A stretch of 10,712 nucleotides of DNA, from assembly GCA_018821175.1 (NCBI GenBank), contig JAHJMX010000091.1, positions 1 to 10,712 on the forward strand, given 5' to 3'. Shown in pieces: positions 6,778 through 10,712 of this stretch (positions within the stretch are counted from its first letter, which is position 1; every line of letters starts with the position of its first letter). Below the pieces are notes generated by a model. It did not search any database. It was not told the DNA's origin and was given only the letters and a program-made list of their open reading frames with translations. The position numbers and the translations under genes were made by a program. Origin of the DNA: Patescibacteria group bacterium. GTDB lineage: Bacteria > Patescibacteriota > Gracilibacteria > UBA1369 > PNNO01.

Positions 6778-8259
6778 TTAATAAGTACTTGCCCAGTTCG
6801 CTCCAATGTCTATTAAATCGCTTCCATCAATTATTCCGTCATAAGTCGTATCTATTAAAGGATCAAATCCTCCATCAGTGCTCGCAAGTGTATAATGGCT
6901 TGCAAGTGACGAAAGGTCACGTCCATCTACTCTGTCTGATCTGGTGTTATCTCCTTTGATTCCACGAGTTTCAATCCCATTTCCCGATGTGCCAATTGCT
7001 TCAATTTCACCTTTAACGGCAATCAATTGATATTCATATGTGTAATTTGGAATGATCTTATTTGTATCAACAAAGTTTACAACATTTACATTCCCAATTT
7101 CTTCAAAAATTCCAGCAGTATTTCGTCTCATTACTCTGTAATTATCTGCTCCAGTTGCAGGTGCATTCCAAGTTAAAGCAATTTCATATCTATTTACTCC
7201 TTCTGTAATTTGCAAGTTAGTTACTGGATCTGGATTAATATTTCCTGTGTTCACAGTTACTATTCGATTTTCAAAATTCACATTCACATCTCCACTGCCA
7301 TCGCTCACAAAACTTGGTGTATCAAAGACAATTGTTGATGTTTCAGCAGTTAGTCCGCGGAAAGTTATATCAAGTAAGTGTCCGTTTCCACTTGCTCCAG
7401 TTTGCGGTACGTTTAGACGTGCATTGCCGATTACAACTTTTCCAAGATTTCCATTCTCCAAATCTGCATTAAACGCAGTTGCCACAGTTCCAGTTTCGTT
7501 CAAAAAAGCTCCTTCACTTGCTGAAATATATTCAAGAGCAGTCGCGTCATACAAAAGATCAAAACCGTAACTTCTTATGTCGTTTGTATTTGCGATATTC
7601 ATTTGCAATGTGAATGCATCGCCCTGATTGGGGCTTGCACTAGCGGCAAAACTCACGACTGTTCCTGTTGGCGTAGTAATGTTTGCAGAATTTTGTGCTC
7701 CAGGAGTTCCATTGATATTACTTCCACTTCGTCCAATTGCTGGTCCGCTTGCGTTTGAATTTATCCAATTGTTTACATCATCTCCGTTAACATTCGCGTC
7801 AATTCGTTCCATGCTCATTTTGCTTGTATTGTCGCCTGCTGCCCACATTCCCCCAGAACTATTGACCGCATCAATCACTACTCCAGTTTCGTCTTTCAAA
7901 ATTAACGAATCACCAGTATTGCTCAAAGAAATTGCGATAATCGCGTTTGCCACAATTGAAGTTGATTCCTCGGTATCTTCAATCAAAAAATATCCATTTG
8001 CTGGGATTAAGCCTGTTGTAATCTGGTAAATCGCACTCCCGTTGTCGTCATCAATCGTCCAATTTGTTAGATCAATATCGCTCGCAGTCGTGTTATGAAG
8101 CTCAATCCATTCATCATTAGTACTATCTATTGATCCCATCCATGCAATTTCATTAATCACCACATTGCCTTGACCAGCTGCAAACGCCGATGGGATTTGC
8201 AGTGTCGCTCCTTGTAAAGCCAGCGTCATCAAACACAGTCCTGTAAAAAACTTTTTCAT
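6778..8259 (-). CDS. Secreted lamin-tail, cohesin, FN3 and dockerin protein
   Basis: With the ATG at 8257-8259 the protein has 493 residues; a TTG three codons earlier is possible. A Sec signal peptide covers 1-28 (cleavage after AFA). Residues 31-190 form a lamin-tail domain (VINEIAWMGS, DEWIELHNTT, LTNWTIDDD, YFLIED, LILKDETG, NINGTPGAQN). Residues 200-337 form a cohesin module (FTLQMNIA, YGFDLLYDATALEY, GHLLDITFRG). Residues 343-432 form a fibronectin type III domain (PVTNLQIT, ALTWNAP, NYRVMRRN). Residues 434-490 form a type I dockerin with a degenerate first calcium loop (DNTRSDRVDGRD) and a canonical second one (DTTYDGIIDGSD). Dockerins bind cohesins through calcium-stabilised loops, so a secreted adhesive or scaffold role is likely; no catalytic domain is present. 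AAAGG lies one base before the ATG, too close for a normal ribosome site. No clear promoter was found. Confidence 0.85.
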   Translation of the reverse strand: MKKFFTGLCLMTLALQGATLQIPSAFAAGQGNVVINEIAWMGSIDSTNDEWIELHNTTASDIDLTNWTIDDDNGSAIYQITTGLIPANGYFLIEDTEESTSIVANAIIAISLSNTGDSLILKDETGVVIDAVNSSGGMWAAGDNTSKMSMERIDANVNGDDVNNWINSNASGPAIGRSGSNINGTPGAQNSANITTPTGTVVSFAASASPNQGDAFTLQMNIANTNDIRSYGFDLLYDATALEYISASEGAFLNETGTVATAFNADLENGNLGKVVIGNARLNVPQTGASGNGHLLDITFRGLTAETSTIVFDTPSFVSDGSGDVNVNFENRIVTVNTGNINPDPVTNLQITEGVNRYEIALTWNAPATGADNYRVMRRNTAGIFEEIGNVNVVNFVDTNKIIPNYTYEYQLIAVKGEIEAIGTSGNGIETRGIKGDNTRSDRVDGRDLSSLASHYTLASTDGGFDPLIDTTYDGIIDGSDLIDIGANWASTY

Positions 8260-8285
8260 GCCTTTCAAATAAAATTTGGTTAAGA

Positions 8286-8311
8286 ATAATGCCTTTGCGC
8301 AAAAGCATTAT
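8286..8311. promoter_or_regulatory. 26-bp near-perfect palindrome upstream of dockerin gene
   Basis: Outer arms ATAATGC and GCATTAT flank TTTGCGCAAA, itself a perfect palindrome, with one non-pairing position on each side (C/A on the plus strand). In minus-strand RNA this becomes a U-G wobble, giving an 11-bp stem with a GCGC loop followed by UCUU. It lies 26 bases upstream of the dockerin-protein ATG and 28 bases after the toxin-remnant stop. It may be a terminator for the toxin-antitoxin unit, a leader hairpin, or a dimeric operator. Confidence 0.5.
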
Positions 8312-8339
8312 CAATTTATCTGAGCGGGATTAAGAATAG

Positions 8340-8356
8340 TTAAAAAAATTGTGAAA
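8340..8356. repeat. 17-bp direct repeat, left copy
   Basis: TTAAAAAAATTGTGAAA occurs here and identically at 8920-8936. The copies bracket the antitoxin gene, its promoter and the toxin remnant. The sequence is A-rich, so chance is possible. Confidence 0.5.
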
Positions 8357-8581
8357 TTTCTTGGACTGTATTCTTGAAATGCAGTTCGAGTTCTGGCTTA
8401 CCCAAAGCAGATTTTTGGGTTTTTGAATAAATACAAACTGGAATTAGAATATCCTTTGTGGAATATTGGAGTTTGGCTGGAATGATTCTAGGCTTTTAAT
8501 TAAATCATTTTTCAAGTTCGGGAATTTGCTCTTAAGCCGTTTTGCTTGTTTAAGGAAATAATTTGTAATTAAAAAATTCAT
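8340..8581 (-). pseudogene. Decayed RelE/HigB-like toxin
   Basis: Two overlapping minus-strand reading fragments resemble the two ends of a RelE/ParE/HigB-fold toxin. The first (ATG 8579-8581, stop at 8444) reads MNFLITNYFLKQAKRL, then KSKFPNLKNDLIKSLESF, matching the usual helical N-terminus with its lysine-rich K-x-x-x-K-x-x-x-L-K-x-D pattern. The second, in another frame (about 8495 to the stop at 8340), reads RIIPAKLQYSTKDILIPV, then CIYSKTQKSALGKPELEL, matching the family's final strands and the Y-x-K...E-L motif. The basic middle section (typically Y-K-I-R...G-K-G-K-S-G-G) is absent. A frameshift together with a deletion of roughly 30 residues explains this, and the product would be inactive. 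Its ATG directly follows the antitoxin's TAG, the tight spacing typical of toxin-antitoxin pairs. Family identity rests on pattern recognition. Confidence 0.6.
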
Positions 8582-8836
8582 CTATAAATCTTTAAGTTGT
8601 TTTTTTAGAGATGGTAATTTTTTTGCATCAATTTTTTCAAGCATTTTGTCGAAAATTGTCAAAGTTTTATCAAAACTTGTTTGCTGAGTTAGTAGATAAT
8701 ATTTGATTAGATATGTGATTGTTGAAGTGCGATTTCCAAGACCTTCTTGTTTTTGAATAAGCTTTAGTTCATCGCTGATTTTATCATCAACTTTCAATAA
8801 TATACTTTTCATTTTTTGAGAGATTATATTTTTCAT
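8582..8836 (-). CDS. Ribbon-helix-helix antitoxin-like DNA-binding protein
   Basis: An 84-residue basic protein, ATG 8834-8836, TAG stop. Residues 9-16 (MKSILLKV) form the DNA-contacting strand of a ribbon-helix-helix fold, followed by helix 1 (about 18-32, KISDELKLIQKQEG), a turn (LGNRTS) and helix 2 (about 38-49, TITYLIKYYLL). The lysine-rich C-terminus (KLPSLKKQLKDL) would be the toxin-binding tail. Ribbon-helix-helix antitoxins dimerise, repress their own promoter and neutralise a toxin encoded directly downstream. Here the downstream toxin is broken, so the gene may persist as an orphan regulator or an antidote to related toxins. The promoter ends only a few bases before the ATG, so the mRNA is nearly leaderless, and an AT palindrome lies in the promoter. 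The fold is fairly sure; the antitoxin role is inferred from the neighbour. Confidence 0.7.
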   Translation of the reverse strand: MKNIISQKMKSILLKVDDKISDELKLIQKQEGLGNRTSTITYLIKYYLLTQQTSFDKTLTIFDKMLEKIDAKKLPSLKKQLKDL

Positions 8837-8846
8837 GACTATATTT

Positions 8847-8876
8847 ATTATATATTAAATATATCCTCCTGTGCAA
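8847..8876 (-). promoter_or_regulatory. Promoter of the antitoxin gene
   Basis: On the minus strand, TTGCAC (8871-8876) and TATAAT (8847-8852) are separated by 18 bases. The predicted start near 8840 is about four bases from the ATG at 8836, giving a leaderless or near-leaderless mRNA. Confidence 0.6.
8850..8864. promoter_or_regulatory. AT-only palindrome, candidate antitoxin operator
   Basis: Arms ATATATT and AATATAT around one central base form a 15-bp palindrome covering part of the -10 box and spacer of the antitoxin promoter. Ribbon-helix-helix antitoxins usually repress at such sites. The AT-only make-up weakens the call. Confidence 0.35.
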
Positions 8877-8919
8877 ACTTGTTATGTATAAATTGTGTCA
8901 TGTGATTGATTAAATTATC

Positions 8920-8936
8920 TTAAAAAAATTGTGAAA
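8920..8936. repeat. 17-bp direct repeat, right copy
   Basis: Identical to 8340-8356. It lies upstream of the antitoxin promoter and before the tRNA-Thr promoter, so the pair encloses the whole toxin-antitoxin segment of about 560 bases. Confidence 0.5.
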
Positions 8937-8967
8937 AAAATCCACGTTTGCTAAACTAAATTGCGAT

Positions 8968-8973
8968 TATAAC
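8968..8973 (+). promoter_or_regulatory. Candidate -10 box for tRNA-Thr
   Basis: TATAAC lies 30 bases before the mature tRNA. The best -35 candidate, TTTGCT (8947-8952), gives a short 15-base spacer, so only the -10 is supported. Predicted start near 8980. Confidence 0.4.
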
Positions 8974-8980
8974 GAATATC

Positions 8981-8992
8981 CGCCCCAGGGCG
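8981..8992 (+). other. GC hairpin in the tRNA-Thr 5' leader
   Basis: CGCCC and GGGCG surround CA (or a 4-bp stem with loop CCAG), followed by an A-run and then the tRNA. It would form the very 5' end of the precursor if transcription starts near 8980. It could protect the precursor or affect RNase P processing. Confidence 0.3.
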
Positions 8993-9002
8993 AAAAAATC
9001 AT

Positions 9003-9077
<75 letters not shown>

Positions 9078-9083
9078 GTTTTC

Positions 9084-9112
9084 TTGTAACGATTTTTATT
9101 TTACCGTGTATT
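9084..9112 (+). promoter_or_regulatory. Candidate promoter of the sigma factor operon
   Basis: TTGTAA (9084-9089) and TGTATT (9107-9112) are 17 bases apart; TATTAA (9109-9114) is an alternative -10. An ECF-style reading is TGTAAC (9085-9090) with CGTG (9105-9108) at a shorter-than-usual 14-base gap. Either gives a leader under 20 bases to the ATG at 9131. Confidence 0.4.
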
Positions 9113-9130
9113 AAGTAGCGTAATTACCAA

Positions 9131-9670
9131 ATGAATATGAAAAATAATCGCGATGTTTTTATAGATTTTTATAATCAATATAAAAATAAAATTCTCACAT
9201 ACTTGATGTATCGGCTGAATTTCGACAGAGATCTTTCAGAAGATTTGTTGATGGATATAGTGCTGAAGGCTTATGAAAAATTCGACACGTTCAACCCTAA
9301 AAATGGATCTTTTAAAAATTGGGTTTTTAGAATCGCACACAATCATTTGTTGAATTATTGGCGGGATAATAAGAATCGGAAAACTTTATCAATTGATGAT
9401 TTGCATGATAGCGAGGAATTATCCGTTGATACGAAAAGTGAAGATGTTTTGGAAAAGCGGATTAATATGGAGAATATGCAAAAATGTTTTTCAATTATGA
9501 GTGGAACTGATGCGGAAATTCTTAGTCTCAAATATATCCATGATTTTGATAACAAGGAGATTGCGAAAATTTTGAAAAAAAGAGAGGGGGCTGTGCGAAC
9601 TGGGCTGAGTAGAGCGGTTAAAAACTTCAAAGAACTTTATAATAAATCCTATAATTCTTCTAATTTATAA
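9131..9670 (+). CDS. ECF-type RNA polymerase sigma factor
   Basis: A 179-residue protein. Region 2 covers about residues 9-80: FIDFYNQYKNKILTYLMYRL, then DLSEDLLMDIVLKAYEKFDTF and the -10-binding segment FKNWVFRIAHNHLLNYWRD. A charged linker (about 84-110) leads to region 4 at about 112-170, where IMSGTDAEILSLKYIHDFDN, then KEIAKILKKREGAVRTGLSRA, form the helix-turn-helix that reads the -35 element. Regions 1 and 3 are absent, as in the extracytoplasmic-function group. Such factors redirect RNA polymerase after release from a membrane anti-sigma factor. The gene 11 bases downstream encodes a single-pass membrane protein suited to that role. ATG 9131 was chosen; an in-frame ATG two codons later is possible. 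No Shine-Dalgarno is visible. Confidence 0.92.
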   Translation: MNMKNNRDVFIDFYNQYKNKILTYLMYRLNFDRDLSEDLLMDIVLKAYEKFDTFNPKNGSFKNWVFRIAHNHLLNYWRDNKNRKTLSIDDLHDSEELSVDTKSEDVLEKRINMENMQKCFSIMSGTDAEILSLKYIHDFDNKEIAKILKKREGAVRTGLSRAVKNFKELYNKSYNSSNL

Positions 9671-9681
9671 TTTCAAATAAC

Positions 9682-10395
9682 ATGAATAAACAAGATTTAA
9701 ATATCGATGAAATATTACGAAATGCTAAACAATACGATTTGAGTGAGGCTAAAAATCAGGAGATTTTACGAGCTGTTGATCGTATGGAAGTCAAATCTGT
9801 TCCTGCAATGGGAACTTCTTATATATCATTAACCAATTTTATCATGAGTAATATCAAAAAAATTGCCGCAACTATGGCGGTGGTTGCAATCGTATTGGGT
9901 GTAAGTTTTTCAGGTGTTATTGGCGGAGGGCAAACTGCTTACGCTAGTCATCTTGAGAAGGCAGCAGAAGCGTTACATGCTTTGGAAATGCTACAGGTGT
10001 CAGGTGAAGATGCAGATGCTGAGCGAATTCAAGAATTAGTTCAGGAAGTTGTCCAAGAGACAAAAATGGCTATGGAATCAGTTGAAAAAGATGCTGAGGG
10101 TGAACAATTACAAAAGGCATTGCAAGAAATTCAACAGTTTCAGGAGAGATCGATGAATGCTTTCCAAGAGACTAGTCGAATTATGAATGCTGCAAAAGTA
10201 GGGCAATCTGAGGGAGTTGGTGAGGGAGAGATGGGTGAATCTGCTGAGAAAACTCAAGAACAAACTCAAATTAAAGAGCAAGTTAAAAATGCTCTTGAAG
10301 AAGCTGTAAAACAACAGGAACAAGTGCAAACAATGTTGAAACAGGGGGTTGCTGGGGCAAGCAAACAAATGTCTCAATCACAAAAAGGATTATAA
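9682..10395 (+). CDS. Single-pass membrane protein, putative anti-sigma partner
   Basis: A 237-residue protein starting 11 bases after the sigma factor stop, surely co-transcribed. The cytoplasmic part (1-60) is helical and charged (IDEILRNAKQYDLSEAKNQE, then ILRAVDRME) and could hold the sigma factor. One transmembrane segment spans about 61-81 (IAATMAVVAIVLGVSFSGVI). Outside, from TAYASHLEKAAEALHALEML on, a long heptad-like coiled coil rich in Glu, Gln and Ala runs to about 168, then a Gly/Glu linker and a Gln-rich tail (EEAVKQQEQVQTMLKQG). This layout fits anti-sigma factors and the membrane proteins found beside ECF sigma genes in many bacteria; the exported region recalls DUF5667-like helical domains, but I cannot assign it. 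No zinc-binding HxxxCxxC motif is seen, so it is not a ZAS-type anti-sigma factor. The role is inferred from context. Confidence 0.7.
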   Translation: MNKQDLNIDEILRNAKQYDLSEAKNQEILRAVDRMEVKSVPAMGTSYISLTNFIMSNIKKIAATMAVVAIVLGVSFSGVIGGGQTAYASHLEKAAEALHALEMLQVSGEDADAERIQELVQEVVQETKMAMESVEKDAEGEQLQKALQEIQQFQERSMNAFQETSRIMNAAKVGQSEGVGEGEMGESAEKTQEQTQIKEQVKNALEEAVKQQEQVQTMLKQGVAGASKQMSQSQKGL

Positions 10396-10415
10396 GAATA
10401 CGCGCTCAGAACTTT

Positions 10416-10459
10416 AAAAGATCACCAGTTTACTTTAATTAGTAGGTCTGGTGATTTTT
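10416..10459. terminator. Bidirectional terminator between convergent genes
   Basis: Arms ATCACCAG (10421-10428) and CTGGTGAT (10448-10455) are extended by AAAAG against TTTTT. An inner TACT/AGTA stem lies in the loop. Reading rightward it ends in a T-run, and reading leftward in CTTTT, so it can serve both the putative anti-sigma gene and the small minus-strand gene, whose last codons and stop lie inside it. Confidence 0.7.
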
Positions 10460-10647
10460 AGTTTAGCAATACGATTTCTTGCGGCTTCAATTAACATTTT
10501 AGGAATCGGATCGCCATTATCATTTGATTTTATTAATTTTTCCAAAGTTTCCATCGGATAATTTTTGATATCTTTACTATATCTATCAAATTCTCTTTGG
10601 TCTTCATCTGTGAGCAAAAGGATTTCGTTGTGTTTATGTTGACTCAT
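10435..10647 (-). CDS. Small hydrophilic protein of unknown function
   Basis: From the ATG at 10645-10647 the protein has 70 residues; an in-frame GTG at 10672-10674 would add nine. I prefer the ATG because the upstream promoter predicts transcription starting at about the GTG. The protein has no signal peptide or membrane segment. It is charged and probably helical: LLLTDEDQREFDRYSKDI, then ETLEKLIKS, then PKMLIEAARNRIAKLKITR with a basic end. I do not recognise the family. It is convergent with the sigma/anti-sigma pair and shares their terminator, so it is an independent single-gene unit within the window. The dedicated promoter and clean boundaries support a real gene. Confidence 0.62.
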   Translation of the reverse strand: MSQHKHNEILLLTDEDQREFDRYSKDIKNYPMETLEKLIKSNDNGDPIPKMLIEAARNRIAKLKITRPTN

Positions 10648-10678
10648 GTAATTGTGATTAATTGTATTCGACACTGGT

Positions 10679-10706
10679 TTTATACCACAACGGGATATTA
10701 TTGCAA
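10679..10706 (-). promoter_or_regulatory. Promoter of the small unknown gene
   Basis: On the minus strand, TTGCAA (10701-10706) and TATAAA (10679-10684) are separated by 16 bases. The predicted start near 10672 leaves a leader of about 25 bases before the ATG at 10647. Confidence 0.55.
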
Positions 10707-10712
10707 TATTTA

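Noticed and set aside
7628..8029. 133-codon plus-strand frame opposite the lamin-tail region
   Set aside because: It is an antisense shadow of a well-supported domain, with no recognisable fold or start signal. The plus-strand frames at 4785-5111 and 7247-7570 are shadows too.
8260..8268. TTG start giving a slightly longer dockerin protein
   Set aside because: The ATG at 8257-8259 begins a normal MKKFF signal peptide; the TTG has no better ribosome site.
8444..8836. Antitoxin-toxin fusion by read-through of the TAG at 8582
   Set aside because: The two frames are in phase, but toxin-antitoxin genes normally abut like this, and the downstream fragment is itself truncated.
8865..8870. Perfect AGGAGG on the minus strand before the antitoxin gene
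   Set aside because: It lies 28 bases from the ATG, inside the promoter spacer and upstream of the predicted transcription start, so it cannot act as a ribosome binding site.

Overview
The window is AT-rich, gene-dense bacterial DNA. It combines type IV pilin-like genes, an S-layer-homology (SLH) surface protein, a lipoprotein paralogous to it, a lamin-tail/cohesin/FN3/dockerin secreted protein, short intergenic gaps and start codons almost without Shine-Dalgarno sequences. This mix suggests an uncultivated Patescibacteria/CPR-type bacterium (a Peregrinibacteria-like lineage would fit). The lineage is an inference, not something the sequence proves. The standard genetic code holds: long genes are intact, stops are TAA or TAG, and tRNA-Trp has anticodon CCA.

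Layout, left half (minus strand). Bases 1-3963 look like one operon read leftward from a good promoter at 3993-4020: SLH plus DUF3352-like surface protein (1645-3963), a GspI/PilV-like prepilin (959-1639), a membrane-anchored pilin-like protein (391-972) and a second prepilin cut by the window edge (1-381). Bases 4047-6210 look like a second leftward unit: promoter, a 59-residue ribosomal protein bL33 (5960-6139), a DUF3352-like lipoprotein (4130-5923) and tRNA-Trp (4047-4121). The bL33/tRNA-Trp association recalls the common rpmG-trnW-secE-nusG cluster, here interrupted by the lipoprotein gene. Bases 6218-8259 carry a multidomain cohesin/dockerin protein and a small membrane-anchored cohesin-like protein, separated by a perfect GC-rich hairpin.

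Layout, right half. Bases 8340-8836 hold a decayed toxin-antitoxin module: an intact ribbon-helix-helix antitoxin next to a frameshifted, internally deleted RelE/HigB-like toxin remnant, with a 17-base direct repeat at each edge. On the plus strand follow tRNA-Thr(GGT) (9003-9077), an ECF-type sigma factor (9131-9670) and a single-pass membrane protein with a long Gln/Glu-rich exported helix (9682-10395), probably its regulator. A bidirectional terminator separates this from a small convergent gene of unknown function (10435-10647).

Most of the window concerns the cell surface: pilins, S-layer-anchored and lipid-anchored paralogues, cohesin/dockerin modules, and a sigma factor paired with a membrane protein that may sense the envelope. 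No known named system covers the whole set. The most distinctive features are the split pair of DUF3352-like proteins around tRNA-Trp and the pilin genes attached to one of them.
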